This document shows positions 1 to 9,038 of a stretch of 64,000 nt of DNA, in pieces. How positions within the stretch are numbered: position 1 is the first letter of the stretch; the number at the start of each line of letters is the position of its first letter. The position numbers and the translations under genes are program-made. This stretch comes from Streptomyces mobaraensis. Lineage in GTDB: Bacteria > Actinomycetota > Actinomycetes > Streptomycetales > Streptomycetaceae. The stretch lies in the NCBI RefSeq assembly GCF_020099395.1, contig NZ_CP083590.1, positions 5,456,001 through 5,520,000 of the forward strand. Reading direction: 5' to 3'. Under the pieces are notes generated by a model. The model searched no databases, was not told where the DNA came from, and saw nothing but the letters and a program-made list of their open reading frames with translations.

Positions 1-409
1 GATCGGCCGGCTGCCACCAGCCGGGCGCGTCCAGGTGGAAGCGCTGGGCGGCGGTCGCCGGGGCGTCGCCGAGTTCGGGGAGGAGGGCCGCGGAGACCTT
101 GAGGCGGGCGGCGGAGGCGGCGTCGGCGAGGCCCATCTCGCGGAGGGCGGACGGCACGCCGGAGAGGAAGAGGGCTTCGGCCTCGGTGCGGCCGAGGCCG
201 GTGAGGCGGGTGCGGTAGCCGCCGACCAGGCGGTAGCCGCCGGTGCGGCCGCGGTCGGCGTAGACGGGTATGCCGGCCTCGGAGAGGGCGAGGACGTCCC
301 GGGCGACCGTGCGCTCGGAGACCTCCAGTCGCCGGGCCAGTTCGCCGCCCGTCATGGACGCGCGGGACTGCAGCAGCAGGACGAGTTTGATCAGGCGGGC
401 CGCTCGCAT
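1..409 (-). CDS. WYL/HTH_11-type transcriptional regulator, 3' part outside window
   Basis: Read on the minus strand from an ATG at 409, the product begins MRAARLIKLVLLLQ and continues with a helix-turn-helix of the DeoR/HTH_11 type (GGELARRLEVSERTVARDV, residues about 19-37), then a wing containing RGRTGGYRL. This is the usual N-terminal architecture of YafY-like regulators that end in a WYL ligand-sensing domain. The last visible residues (RFHLDAPGWW) fit the linker before the WYL segment. The gene is cut by the left window edge, so the sensor half cannot be seen. The start was chosen because it gives the standard N-terminus of the family. Target genes are unknown; it reads away from the GntR gene's promoter region. 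Confidence 0.82.
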   Translation of the reverse strand, partial: MRAARLIKLVLLLQSRASMTGGELARRLEVSERTVARDVLALSEAGIPVYADRGRTGGYRLVGGYRTRLTGLGRTEAEALFLSGVPSALREMGLADAASAARLKVSAALLPELGDAPATAAQRFHLDAPGWWQPAD

Positions 410-441
410 GCGCCCATGATGCCGTGACGAGAAAGAAGTCA

Positions 442-517
442 TCAGGGGACGACGACAGGTACCCGTACGCCCAGCCAGGGCATCGGTCGACGGACGAGGA
501 CCTGTCGTCACCCCTGA
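442..517. repeat. Long inverted repeat between two regulator genes
   Basis: The left arm (442-460) and right arm (500-517) are near-perfect reverse complements: TCAGGGG, then one or two unmatched bases, then GACGACAGGT, against ACCTGTCGTC and CCCCTGA. The arms are 18-19 bp with a 39-bp spacer. It lies 33 bp before the start of the WYL regulator gene and downstream of the GntR gene, both on the minus strand. It could end the GntR transcript or act as an operator for the WYL regulator; the sequence does not decide. The rest of 410-609 shows no gene. Confidence 0.6.
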
Positions 518-609
518 GCCGCTCCGCGACACAGGACAGGGCGCGCGGGCGGCTCCGCGGAGACGATACGCCCTGATCGATGATCGATCAACCGGACCGG
601 GGTCCTCCG

Positions 610-1233
610 TCAGATTTGCGGGGCGCAACCCAGTACATGGGTCCGCAGCAGCTCCCCGATCCGCGGGTCCCGCCTGCGGAACGCCGCCACCAGCTCCGCG
701 TGGTCCTCGGCGTGCGCCGTCGGGCGCGGGCTCAGCCAGCGGATCGAGAGCGTCGTCCACACCTCGATGCCCAGCGACTCCCAGGTGTGCAGGAGCACGG
801 AGTTGCCGGAGGCCAGCACGATCTCGCGGTGGAAGGCCACCGTGTGCCGCACCTGGGCCTCGCGGTCACCCCGCCGGTCCGCCTCGTACAGCGGCTCGAC
901 CTCCCGGTCGAGCGCCGACGCGTCCTCGGCCAGCGCCTCGGCCGCCAGCTCGGCGGCGACCTGCTCCAGGCCCGCGCGGACCGGATAGCTCTCCTTGAGG
1001 TCGGCGGCGGTGAGCTCGCGGACCCGGACGCCCTTGTTCGGGGACGACTCGATCAGCCGCAGCGACTCCAGCTCGCGCAGCGCCTCGCGCACCGGCGTCT
1101 GGCTGACCAGCAGCTCCGAGGCGATCCGCCGCTCGACGATGCGCTCGCCCGGCTGCCACCGGCCGCTGACGATCCCCTCCAGGATGTGTTCGCGGATCTG
1201 CTCGCGCAAAGAGTGGACGACGGGTGGTGACAT
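610..1233 (-). CDS. GntR family regulator, FadR/FCD subfamily
   Basis: 207 residues. The N-terminal winged helix contains the GntR signature (LREQIREHILEGIVSG, then PGERIVERRIASEL and SQTPVREALRELE). It is followed by an all-helical FCD effector domain with the expected metal or ligand positions (VRAGLEQVAAELAA, then HTVAFHREIVLASGN and HAEDHAELVAAFRRRD). The start at 1233 is chosen over an upstream in-frame ATG at 1269 because GAGGAG lies 6 bases before it. Family members sense small carboxylates or amino acids and usually repress; the ligand here is unknown. It sits downstream of sucB on the same strand, behind a strong hairpin. Confidence 0.88.
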   Translation of the reverse strand: MSPPVVHSLREQIREHILEGIVSGRWQPGERIVERRIASELLVSQTPVREALRELESLRLIESSPNKGVRVRELTAADLKESYPVRAGLEQVAAELAAEALAEDASALDREVEPLYEADRRGDREAQVRHTVAFHREIVLASGNSVLLHTWESLGIEVWTTLSIRWLSPRPTAHAEDHAELVAAFRRRDPRIGELLRTHVLGCAPQI

Positions 1234-1287
1234 GGGCGCTCCTCGGCGGCCGGACGTTCGCCCGGCCATTATCCGGGTGAGGGAAAC

Positions 1288-1332
1288 GGCGCGGCCCCGG
1301 CCCGTACCGGAGTACGGGGCCGGGGCCGCGCC
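1288..1332 (-). terminator. Terminator after sucB
   Basis: A 20-bp stem (GGCGCGGCCCCGGCCCGTAC, 1288-1307) pairs with 1312-1332 across the tetraloop cgga, with one bulged G. It starts 26 bases after the sucB stop and lies before the GntR start, so it probably separates lpdA-sucB transcription from the GntR gene. No U tract follows, which is common for Streptomyces terminators. Confidence 0.75.
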
Positions 1333-1357
1333 GCTCAGCAGGTGGCGGGAGCCGGGA

Positions 1358-3136
1358 TCAGAGACCGATCTCGGTCTCGAACTCGGCGGCCTCCAGGATC
1401 GCCTTGACCGTCGTCAGGTAGCGGGCCGCGTCGGCACCGTCCACCAGGCGGTGGTCGTAGGAGAGCGTCACGTACGTCATGTCGCGGACGCCGATGGTGG
1501 TGCCCTCGGCGGTCTCGATGACGACCGGACGCTTCACCGTGGCGCCGATGCCCAGGATCGCGACCTGGTTCGGGGGCACGATGACCGTGTCGAACAGCGC
1601 ACCGCGCGAGCCGGTGTTGCTGATCGTGAAGGTCGCGCCGGACATCTCGTCCGGGCTGATCTTGCCGGTACGGACCTTGCCCGCCAGCTCCGCCGTCTTC
1701 TTGGCGATGCCCGCGATGTTGAGGTCACCCGCACCCTTGATGACCGGGGTCATCAGGCCCTTCTCCGAGTCGACGGCGATGCCGACGTTCTCGGAGTCGA
1801 AGTAGGTGATGGTGTTCTCGTCCTCGTTGATCCGGGCGTTGATGACCGGGTGGGCCTTCAGCGCCTGGACGGCGGCCTTGACGAAGAACGGCATCGGGGA
1901 GAGCTTGACGCCCTCGCGGGCGGCGAAGCCGTCCTTGGCCTTGGCGCGCATCCGCATGATCTTGGTGATGTCCACCTCGATCACGGAGCTGAGCTGGGCC
2001 TGGCCGTGCAGCGCCTTCATCATGTTGTCGGCGATGACCTTGCGCATGCGCGGCATCTTGACCGTCTGACCGCGCAGCGGGGACGCCTCCAGGGCCGGGG
2101 CCTTGGGAGCGGCGGCGGCAGCGGGAGCGGCCGGGGCCGGCGCGGCCTTGGCGGCCTCGGCGGCGGCCAGGACGTCCTGCTTGCGGATGCGGCCACCGAC
2201 GCCGGTGCCCTGGACGCCCGCGAGGTCGACGCCGCTCTCGGCGGCGAGCTTGCGGACGAGCGGGGTCACGTAGGCGCCCTCGGCGTTGGCCACGGCGGCG
2301 GCCGGGGCCTGGGCGGCCGGAGCCGCGGGGGCGGCCGGGGCCGGAGCCGGAGCGGCCGGAGCCTGCGGGGCAGGGGCCGGGGCCGGAGCCGGCGCGGCGG
2401 GGGCCGCGGGGGCAGCCGGAGCCGCGGGGGCGGCCGGGGCGGCAGCCGGAGCGGCCGGAGCCGGAGCGGCGGCCGGGGCAGCCGGGGCGGGGGCGGCGGC
2501 CGGGGCCGGAGCGGCACCCGCGGCACCGATCACGGCGAGCTTGGCGCCGACCTCGGCGACCTCGTCCTCGCCGACGACGATCTCCAGCAGGACGCCGGAG
2601 GCCGGGGCCGGGATCTCGGTGTCGACCTTGTCGGTCGAGACCTCGAGCAGCGGCTCGTCCTCGGAGACCTCCTCGCCGACCTCCTTCAGCCAGCGGGTGA
2701 CGGTGCCCTCGGTGACCGACTCGCCCAGCGCGGGCAGCACGACGTCGGTACCGGTGGCGCCACCCGCCGGAGCGGCGGCAGCGGGGGCCTCGGCGGCCGG
2801 AGCCGGCGCGGCGGGGGCCTCGGCGGCGGGCGCCGGGGCGGGCTCGGCGGCCGGAGCCTCGGCGGCGGCCGGGGCGGCGGCCGCGGCGGGGGCGCCGGAG
2901 CCGTCGTCGATGATGGCCAGCTCGGAGCCGACCTCCACCGTCTCGTCCTCGGCCACCTTGATGGAGGCGAGGACGCCGGACGCGGGCGCCGGGATCTCGG
3001 TGTCGACCTTGTCGGTGGAGACCTCGAGCAGCGGCTCGTCGACCTCCACACGGTCACCTTCGGCCTTGAGCCAGCGAGTGACGGTGCCCTCGGACACGCT
3101 CTCGCCGAGCGCCGGCAGGGTTACGGAAACCGCCAT
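1358..3136 (-). CDS. sucB: 2-oxoglutarate dehydrogenase E2, dihydrolipoamide succinyltransferase
   Basis: 592 residues. It transfers the acyl group from lipoyl-lysine to CoA in a 2-oxoacid dehydrogenase complex. Domains in order: lipoyl domain 1 with the modified lysine in [17 protein letters not shown] (K43); an Ala/Pro-rich linker; lipoyl domain 2 with the same motif near residue 171; a longer Ala/Pro linker (about 190-275); a peripheral subunit-binding domain ([16 protein letters not shown]...GRIRKQDVL, about 283-320); and the catalytic acyltransferase domain ending with [11 protein letters not shown] 3136 has AAGGAG upstream. lpdA lies 47 bases upstream on the same strand, so E3 and E2 form an operon. 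Two lipoyl domains is typical of actinobacterial E2s. Succinyl specificity is inferred from family habit, not visible in the sequence. Confidence 0.93.
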   Translation of the reverse strand: MAVSVTLPALGESVSEGTVTRWLKAEGDRVEVDEPLLEVSTDKVDTEIPAPASGVLASIKVAEDETVEVGSELAIIDDGSGAPAAAAAPAAAEAPAAEPAPAPAAEAPAAPAPAAEAPAAAAPAGGATGTDVVLPALGESVTEGTVTRWLKEVGEEVSEDEPLLEVSTDKVDTEIPAPASGVLLEIVVGEDEVAEVGAKLAVIGAAGAAPAPAAAPAPAAPAAAPAPAAPAAAPAAPAAPAAPAAPAAPAPAPAPAPQAPAAPAPAPAAPAAPAAQAPAAAVANAEGAYVTPLVRKLAAESGVDLAGVQGTGVGGRIRKQDVLAAAEAAKAAPAPAAPAAAAAPKAPALEASPLRGQTVKMPRMRKVIADNMMKALHGQAQLSSVIEVDITKIMRMRAKAKDGFAAREGVKLSPMPFFVKAAVQALKAHPVINARINEDENTITYFDSENVGIAVDSEKGLMTPVIKGAGDLNIAGIAKKTAELAGKVRTGKISPDEMSGATFTISNTGSRGALFDTVIVPPNQVAILGIGATVKRPVVIETAEGTTIGVRDMTYVTLSYDHRLVDGADAARYLTTVKAILEAAEFETEIGL

Positions 3137-3183
3137 GGTGCGGTTGCTCCTTACGGGTAGTGGGATAGGGGTGCGCTCGGGAC

Positions 3184-4572
3184 TCAGTCGTGCGAGTGCA
3201 GCGGCTTGCCGGCCAGGGCCAGGTGGGCCTCGCCCAGAGCCTCGTTCTGCGTCGGGTGCGCGTGGATCAGCTGCGCGACCTCGGCGGGCAGGGCCTCCCA
3301 GTTGTAGATCAGCTGGGCCTCACCGACCTGCTCGCCCATGCGGTCGCCGACCATGTGGACGCCGACCACGGCACCGTCCTTGACCTGGACGAGCTTGATC
3401 TCGCCCGCGGTCTTGAGGATCTTGCTCTTGCCGTTGCCCGCGAGGTTGTACTTCAGGGCGACGACCTTGTCGGCGCCGTACAGCTCCTTGGCCTTCGCCT
3501 CGGTGATACCGACGGAGGCGACCTCCGGGTGGCAGTACGTGACGCGCGGCACGCCGTCGTAGTCGACCGGGACGGGCTTGAGCCCGGCCAGCCGCTCCGC
3601 CACCAGGATGCCCTCCGCGAAGCCGACGTGCGCGAGCTGGAGGGTCGGGACCAGGTCGCCGACGGCCGAGATGGTCGGCACGTTGGTGCGCATGTACTCG
3701 TCCACGAGGACGTAGCCGCGGTCCATCGCGACCCCGGCCTCCTCGTAGCCCAGGCCCTGGGAGACCGGGCCGCGGCCGACGGCGACGAGCAGCAGCTCGG
3801 CCTCGAAGGTCTTGCCGTTCTCCAGCGAGACCTTGACACCGTCGGCGGTGTACTCCACGCCGGAGAAGCGGGAGCCCAGGGAGAAGTTGATGCCGCGCTT
3901 GCGGAAGGCGCGCTCCAGCAGCTTCGAGCTGTTCTCGTCCTCGACCGGGACGAGGTGGGGGAGCGCTTCGACGATGGTGACGTCGGTGCCGAAGGACTTC
4001 CACGCGGAGGCGAACTCGACGCCGATGACGCCGCCGCCCAGCACGATCGCGGACTTCGGGACGCGGTCCAGGACCAGCGCGTGGTCCGAGGAGATGACGC
4101 GCTCGCCGTCGATGGTCAGGCCCGGCAGGGACTTCGGCACGGAGCCGGTCGCCAGCAGGACGTGGCGGCCCTCGACGCGCTGCCCGTTCACGTCGACGGA
4201 CGTGGGGGAGGACAGGCGGCCCTCGCCGGTGATGTAGGTGACCTTGCGCGAGGCGACCAGGCCCTGCAGACCCTTGTACAGGCCCGAGATCACGTCGTCC
4301 TTGTACTTGTGGACGCCCGCGATGTCGATGCCCTCGAAGGACGCCTTGACGCCGAACTGCTCGCTCTCGCGGGCGGAGTCGGCGACCTCGCCGGCGTGCA
4401 GCAGAGCCTTGGTGGGGATGCAGCCGCGGTGCAGGCAGGTGCCGCCCAGCTTGTCCTTCTCGATCAGGGCGACGTCGAGACCCAGCTGCGCTCCACGCAG
4501 GGCAGCGGCGTAACCGCCGCTACCGCCTCCGAGGATCACTAGGTCGAAAACGGTGCTGGCGTCGTTCGCCAC
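3184..4572 (-). CDS. lpdA: Dihydrolipoyl dehydrogenase (E3)
   Basis: 462 residues. The flavoprotein reoxidises dihydrolipoamide of the 2-oxoacid dehydrogenase complexes with NAD+. FAD-binding GGGSGG lies at residues 15-20, and the redox-active disulfide at C46 and C51 in [13 protein letters not shown]. The NAD-binding motif is [11 protein letters not shown], and the C-terminal dimer interface carries the catalytic [19 protein letters not shown] in place of the common CLNVGC is an actinobacterial form. The GTG at 4572 is taken as start because GGAGG lies 7 bases upstream; an in-frame ATG at 4590 would place the GGAGG inside the gene. First gene of the lpdA-sucB unit. Confidence 0.94.
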   Translation of the reverse strand: MANDASTVFDLVILGGGSGGYAAALRGAQLGLDVALIEKDKLGGTCLHRGCIPTKALLHAGEVADSARESEQFGVKASFEGIDIAGVHKYKDDVISGLYKGLQGLVASRKVTYITGEGRLSSPTSVDVNGQRVEGRHVLLATGSVPKSLPGLTIDGERVISSDHALVLDRVPKSAIVLGGGVIGVEFASAWKSFGTDVTIVEALPHLVPVEDENSSKLLERAFRKRGINFSLGSRFSGVEYTADGVKVSLENGKTFEAELLLVAVGRGPVSQGLGYEEAGVAMDRGYVLVDEYMRTNVPTISAVGDLVPTLQLAHVGFAEGILVAERLAGLKPVPVDYDGVPRVTYCHPEVASVGITEAKAKELYGADKVVALKYNLAGNGKSKILKTAGEIKLVQVKDGAVVGVHMVGDRMGEQVGEAQLIYNWEALPAEVAQLIHAHPTQNEALGEAHLALAGKPLHSHD

Positions 4573-4825
4573 GTCACGTCCTCCATGCATGGGTACGCCG
4601 TTGCCGGTCGTCGATGACCGGGCGGCGGCTGTCGTTCGGCCGCTTTTGCTTCGGCCCTGTGATTACTGGGGGCCCTGTCCTGCCGAGACAACATCTTCGC
4701 ACTTGTTGACGGACGGCGGGACGCCGGGCCGGGCTGAGGGACGACTGATGCGTCACCTTCGAGGGGTTACTCGCGCGTAGGGATGTCCACCGGCGCGGTG
4801 ACACGGGGCGTTCGTCCTGAGCGAA
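4573..4825. other. Gene-free stretch upstream of lpdA
   Basis: No credible coding region is seen between the lpdA start and the pepA terminator. It must hold the lpdA-sucB promoter. On the minus strand a TTGTCT (4686-4691) lies about 20 bases before GTAATC (4661-4666); this is a weak candidate only. Confidence 0.35.
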
Positions 4826-4865
4826 CGCCGCGCGGCCCCGGACGCATTCCCGGGGCCGCGCGGCG
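4826..4865 (-). terminator. Terminator after pepA
   Basis: A perfect 16-bp stem (CGCCGCGCGGCCCCGG, 4826-4841, against 4850-4865) closes an 8-base loop. It lies 33 bases past the pepA stop on the minus strand. Confidence 0.85.
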
Positions 4866-4898
4866 GTTTCGCGAAGGGGGCCGACGCGGGCCCGGAGC

Positions 4899-6425
4899 TC
4901 AGCCCAGGTCGCCCTCGGCGGTGCGCTCGGCCAGCCGGACGAGCGTACGGACGGCGGAGCCGGTGCCGCCCTTGGGGGTGTACCCGTAGGGGGCGCTCTC
5001 GTGGAAGGCCGGGCCGGCGATGTCCAGGTGCGCCCAGGTGATGCCCTCGCCCACGAACTCCTGGAGGAACAGGCCGGCGATCAGGCCGCCGCCGTTGCGG
5101 ACGCCCATGTTGGCGATGTCCGCGACCGGGGAGTCCATCGTCTTGCGCAGCTCGGCGGGCATCGGCATGGGCCACGCCTGCTCACCGGTGGACTCGGCGA
5201 TCTCGTACACGGCGGTGCGGAACGCGTCGTCGTTGGCCATGACGCCGAAGGTGCGGTCGCCCAGGGCGAGGACCATGGCCCCCGTCAGGGTGGCGACGTC
5301 CACGATCGCGTCGGGCTGCTCCTCCGAGGCCCGGGTCAGGGCGTCGGCGAGCACCAGCCGGCCCTCGGCGTCGGTGTTGAGGACCTCGACGGTCTTGCCG
5401 CTGTACATGGTCAGCACGTCGCCCGGACGGGTGGCCGTGCCGGACGGCATGTTCTCCGCGAGGGCCAGCCAGCCGGTGACGTTGACGCGCAGGCCCAGCT
5501 TGGCGGCGGCCAGCACGGCGGAGAACACGGCGGCGGCGCCGCTCATGTCGCACTTCATGGTCTCGTTGTGGCCGGCCGGCTTGAGCGAGATGCCGCCCGA
5601 GTCGTAGGTGATGCCCTTGCCGACCAGGGCGAGGTTCTTCTCCGCCTTGGGGTGGGTGTAGCCGAGGCGGACCAGCCGCGGCGGGTTGGCCGAGCCCTGG
5701 CCGACGCCCATCAGACCGCCGTAACCGCCCTTGATCAGCGCCTTCTCGTCCAGCACCTCGATCGTGAGGCCGTGCTCCTTGGCGGCCTCCTGGGCGAGGG
5801 CGGCGAACGCGGCCGGGTGGAGGGCGTTCGACGGGGTGTTGATCAGGTCGCGGGCGCGGTTGACCTCGGCGGCCACGACGGTGGCGCGCTCGATCGCGGC
5901 CTTGAACGCCTTGTCGCGCGGCTTGCCGCCCAGGATCACCGCGTCGGCCAGCGGCTCGCCCTTCTTCGACGCGCCCTTGCCGCCGCCGTTGCTGCGGAAG
6001 GCGGTGAAGGAGTACGCGCCCAGCAGGGCGCCCTCACCGATGGCCGCGGCGTCGTCCGCGTCGGTCACGGGCAGCGCGAAGGCCGCCTTCTTCGTCCCGG
6101 TGAGGGCACGGGCGGCGGCGCCCGCGGCGCGGCGCAGCGCCTCACCCTCGTAGCCGTCGCCCTTGGCGGGGACGCCGCCGAGGCCGGCGGCGACCACGAC
6201 GGCGGCCTTGACGCCCGCCGGGGCCGGGAGCTTGGTGACCTCGCCCTCCTCGCCGGAGGCGCCGAGGGTCTCCAGGACGGCGGCCAGCTTGCCGTCGAAG
6301 GCCTGGTCGACGGCCTCGGCGCCGGGCGCGAGGACGGGACCCTTCGGGCCCTTGGCGACACCGACGACGAGGGCGTCCGCGCGCAGCGTCGCCGCGCCGG
6401 AGGTGCTGAGAGTGAGAGCAGTCAC
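4899..6425 (-). CDS. pepA: Leucyl aminopeptidase, M17 family
   Basis: 508 residues. A cytosolic dimetal exopeptidase releasing N-terminal residues from peptides. The C-terminal M17 catalytic domain has the metal and active-site signature NTDAEGRLVLADAL, the upstream metal lysine and aspartate region GKGITYDSGGISLKPAG, and DMSGAAAV. The N-terminal macro-like domain (about residues 1-160) is diverged, as usual. GTG 6425 gives the normal N-terminus (MTALTLSTSGAATL); the Shine-Dalgarno is weak (AGGGA 13 bases upstream). Monocistronic, with a strong terminator behind it. Confidence 0.93.
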   Translation of the reverse strand: MTALTLSTSGAATLRADALVVGVAKGPKGPVLAPGAEAVDQAFDGKLAAVLETLGASGEEGEVTKLPAPAGVKAAVVVAAGLGGVPAKGDGYEGEALRRAAGAAARALTGTKKAAFALPVTDADDAAAIGEGALLGAYSFTAFRSNGGGKGASKKGEPLADAVILGGKPRDKAFKAAIERATVVAAEVNRARDLINTPSNALHPAAFAALAQEAAKEHGLTIEVLDEKALIKGGYGGLMGVGQGSANPPRLVRLGYTHPKAEKNLALVGKGITYDSGGISLKPAGHNETMKCDMSGAAAVFSAVLAAAKLGLRVNVTGWLALAENMPSGTATRPGDVLTMYSGKTVEVLNTDAEGRLVLADALTRASEEQPDAIVDVATLTGAMVLALGDRTFGVMANDDAFRTAVYEIAESTGEQAWPMPMPAELRKTMDSPVADIANMGVRNGGGLIAGLFLQEFVGEGITWAHLDIAGPAFHESAPYGYTPKGGTGSAVRTLVRLAERTAEGDLG

Positions 6426-6574
6426 GGTGGTGGGTGTCCCTACTTCCGTTGAGTTTCCACGGCTTGGAAGCACAGCGAGGCCGTGCCGGCCGCCACCGCG
6501 CATCGTATGCGCCGCGTGTGCGCCGCCGGGTTCCGGGCCTTCGGGCTGCCGCGAGCCTATCCCCGCACGGTCGT

Positions 6575-7381
6575 TCAGCCCAGGGTCGTGACGATCATGG
6601 CACCGGTGGCAGCGGTCTCCGCGAGGGCGCCGAAGACGTCCCCGGTGACGCCGCCGAAGCGGCGCCGGCAGTGGAACAGGAGGAGTTCGGCCGCCGCGAC
6701 GGCGAGCACCACGGCGGCTCCCGCGCGGACGGCCGCGCCCGGACCCAGGAGCGCGCCGGCGCCGGCCGCCGCGCAGCAGGCCGCGGCGGTCACGGCCAGG
6801 GCGGCGGGGACGGGCACCACCCCGGCGACCGCGGCCCCCAGCCCGCCGGGGCGGGCCGCCGGGACGCCGCGGCGGGCGGCGAGGGTGAGGGCGCAGCGCG
6901 CGGCGACGGCCGCCACCAGGGCGGCGAGGGCGCCGCGCGCTCCGCCGACGGCGTACTGGCCGGCGAGCACGGCGGCCTGGCCGAGCAGCACGAACACCAG
7001 GGTGACGACGCCGAACGGGCCGATGTCCGACTGCTTCATGATCCGCAGCGCGTCCTCGGCGGGCTTGCCGCTGCCCAGCCCGTCGGCCACGTCGGCCAGC
7101 CCGTCCAGGTGCAGCCCGCGGGTGAGCACGGCGGGTACGGCGGTGGCGGCCACCGCCGCGACGAGGGGGCTCGCGCCGAGCAGCAGCAGGAACCAGCCCG
7201 TCGCACCGGCGCACACGCCGACGACGAGTCCGGCGAGCGGGGCGGCGAGCATGCCCCCGCGCGCCGCCGGGCGGTCCCAGCGGGTGAGGCGGACGGGCAG
7301 TACGGTCAACGTGCCGAAGGCGAACCGGAGGGCGTCGCCGGTGGTCGCGCGGGAGGTGCCGGGAGCGGGCGTGTCGGTCAT
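6575..7381 (-). CDS. cobS: Adenosylcobinamide-GDP ribazoletransferase (cobalamin synthase)
   Basis: 268 residues, an integral membrane enzyme joining adenosylcobinamide-GDP to alpha-ribazole, the last assembly step of cobalamin. The diagnostic acidic loop HLDGLADVADGL is present near residue 88, followed by RIMKQSDIGPFGV, both typical of CobS/CobV. Several Ala/Leu-rich transmembrane segments follow. ATG 7381 gives MTDTPAPG. cobT and a CobU fusion lie 4-6 kb away on the same strand, so the three nucleotide-loop assembly enzymes are near each other but not in one operon. Confidence 0.92.
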   Translation of the reverse strand: MTDTPAPGTSRATTGDALRFAFGTLTVLPVRLTRWDRPAARGGMLAAPLAGLVVGVCAGATGWFLLLLGASPLVAAVAATAVPAVLTRGLHLDGLADVADGLGSGKPAEDALRIMKQSDIGPFGVVTLVFVLLGQAAVLAGQYAVGGARGALAALVAAVAARCALTLAARRGVPAARPGGLGAAVAGVVPVPAALAVTAAACCAAAGAGALLGPGAAVRAGAAVVLAVAAAELLLFHCRRRFGGVTGDVFGALAETAATGAMIVTTLG

Positions 7382-7557
7382 CGCGGGCAGGGTATCCCGG
7401 CGGTGCCGGGCGGCCGGGCGACGGCCGGGTGGGCAGTCAGGTGGTGGCTGGGAGAGAGCCGGACGGCGGCCGCGCGGGGCCCGCGGAGGAACGGGGGAAC
7501 GCGCCCGGTTGTCGATAAACTGCACGTCAGGGCGGAGTTCGGAAGTGCGGGAGTCCG

Positions 7558-8295
7558 ATGGAACACTGGCTTGACCGCAATATCGTCGAGCCGGGCAAGC
7601 TGCCGCTGCTGGCGGCCCTGGCCTCGTTCGTGCTGACGTTCCTCGTCACCCGGGTGATCACCCGGCTGATCCGTGCGGGCAAGGGCCCCTTCCGCAACAT
7701 CCGCCCCGGCGGCCTGCACGTCCACCACGTCGTCCCCGGCGTGGTGCTGATGGTGATCGGCGGCTTCGGCGCGGTGGCGGCGGGCCGGCACGGGCTGAGC
7801 GCGGTGGTCGCGGCGGTCCTCTTCGGGATGGGCGCCGGGCTGGTGCTGGACGAGTTCGCGCTGATCCTGCACCTTGACGACGTCTACTGGACCGAACAGG
7901 GCCGCAAGAGCGTAGAGATCGTGGTGCTGACGGCCGCCCTGGTCGCCCTGGTCCTCTTCGGGTTCTCCCCCTTCGGGGTGAACGAGCTGACCCCCGAGGA
8001 GCTGCGCAGCCGCAGCATCCTCGTCTCCAACATCCTGATCAACTTCCTGATCGCGCTGTTCGCCCTGGCCAAGGGCAAGCCGCGGATAGCCCTCATCGGC
8101 GCGGTCGTCCCGCTGGTCGCGCTGATCGGCGCGGTACGGCTGGCCCGGCCCGGCTCGCCGTGGGCCCGCCGCTTCTACCGCAACCGCCCGCGCGCCCGCC
8201 GCCGGGCCCGGGTGCGGGCCTACCGCCACGACGCCCGCTGGAACGCCGTCCGCAACCGGCTTCACGACCTCGTCGCGGGCGCCCCCGACCGCTGA
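7558..8295 (+). CDS. Conserved integral membrane protein, function unknown
   Basis: 245 residues with about five to six hydrophobic segments (residues about 16-35, 60-80, 85-105, 122-142, 160-178 and 182-200) and a very basic Arg-rich tail (RRFYRNRPRARRRARVRAYR). The only striking motif is GGLHVHHVVPG near residue 52, with clustered histidines beside the membrane, and an acidic LDEFALILHLDD near residue 97. I do not recognise an enzyme family. GGGAG precedes ATG 7558. Its 3' end overlaps the convergent gene on the minus strand by 34 bases. Confidence 0.82.
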   Translation: MEHWLDRNIVEPGKLPLLAALASFVLTFLVTRVITRLIRAGKGPFRNIRPGGLHVHHVVPGVVLMVIGGFGAVAAGRHGLSAVVAAVLFGMGAGLVLDEFALILHLDDVYWTEQGRKSVEIVVLTAALVALVLFGFSPFGVNELTPEELRSRSILVSNILINFLIALFALAKGKPRIALIGAVVPLVALIGAVRLARPGSPWARRFYRNRPRARRRARVRAYRHDARWNAVRNRLHDLVAGAPDR

Positions 8296-9038
8296 CCCCC
8301 GCTTCCGGGACCCGGGGGCCCGCCCCGGAGCCCCCCGTTCCCGGGGTCGCCGGGCCCGCCCCGGAAGCGGTCGTCCCGTGGCTTGCGGCGGCGCCTGCGC
8401 ACCTCGTCGGCCGCGCTCAGCGCCAGCATCGCCGTGACGGCCGCGATGTGCTCCTTGCCCGCCAGGTTCGGCTTGACGGCCACCTCGGCCACCATCGCCA
8501 GCACCACCACCGCGCAGGTGGCCCAGGCCCGGTAGCGCCAGGACACGTACACCGCGAGCCCCACCACGGCCGCCGACGGGCCGGTGTCGACCACCTTGGC
8601 CGCGTGCGCCGGCAGCCCCCAGAAGCCCGGGCCCAGGGCGATGGCCACCCGCGCGTACATCGTCCCGGCCAGCGTGGCGGCGTAGGCGATGGCCAGCGTC
8701 CGCCGGCGGCCCAGGCAGACCTCGGCGATCCCGAAGACGAGCAGGACCTGGACGAGCGACCCCCAGACCGGCAGGTCCAGCGCCGGGACGAACAGCGACA
8801 ACGGCGTCCGCAGCAGCGCCAGCCACCAGGGCACCTCGGCCCGTACCGAGCCGACCGCCTGGACGGGGCCGTAACCCCAGGGCTGGTTCTGCACCAGCTG
8901 GAAGACGACGATGAGACCGACCGCCGAGAGCGTCAGCGGGATGGCGCGGAGCCGGTCGCGGGCGAGCGCCTCGGTCACGTGGGTGAGGAGCGGTCCCCAT
9001 TCGGTGCGCGCGGCGCGTCGGAGCGCCGCACGGTTCAT
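8262..9038 (-). CDS. Rhomboid-like membrane protein (probably not a protease)
   Basis: 258 residues. Six or so membrane segments lie between residues 35 and 200, followed by a Gly/Pro/Arg-rich tail. The layout (short cytoplasmic start, long extracytoplasmic loop after TM1, then GIAEVCLGRRRTLAIAYAATLAGTMYARV) resembles actinobacterial rhomboid-like proteins, but I see no GxS serine motif or catalytic histidine pair. ATG 9038 overlaps the stop of the upstream DUF2156 gene (ATGA, TGA at 9035-9037), so the two are translationally coupled and likely work together at the membrane. An earlier in-frame ATG at 9071 lies inside the upstream gene. Confidence 0.75.
   Translation of the reverse strand: MNRAALRRAARTEWGPLLTHVTEALARDRLRAIPLTLSAVGLIVVFQLVQNQPWGYGPVQAVGSVRAEVPWWLALLRTPLSLFVPALDLPVWGSLVQVLLVFGIAEVCLGRRRTLAIAYAATLAGTMYARVAIALGPGFWGLPAHAAKVVDTGPSAAVVGLAVYVSWRYRAWATCAVVVLAMVAEVAVKPNLAGKEHIAAVTAMLALSAADEVRRRRRKPRDDRFRGGPGDPGNGGLRGGPPGPGSGGQRSGAPATRS

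Noticed and set aside
995..3160. Long open frame opposite sucB rich in Gly, Arg and Asp
   Set aside because: It is the antisense shadow of the Ala/Pro linkers and lipoyl domains of sucB; high GC keeps all frames open. No domain and no ribosome site fit.
6434..7636. Plus-strand open frame opposite cobS
   Set aside because: Composition is Gly/Arg/Ala-rich, and it runs across the pepA-cobS gap and into the next gene; cobS on the other strand is unambiguous.
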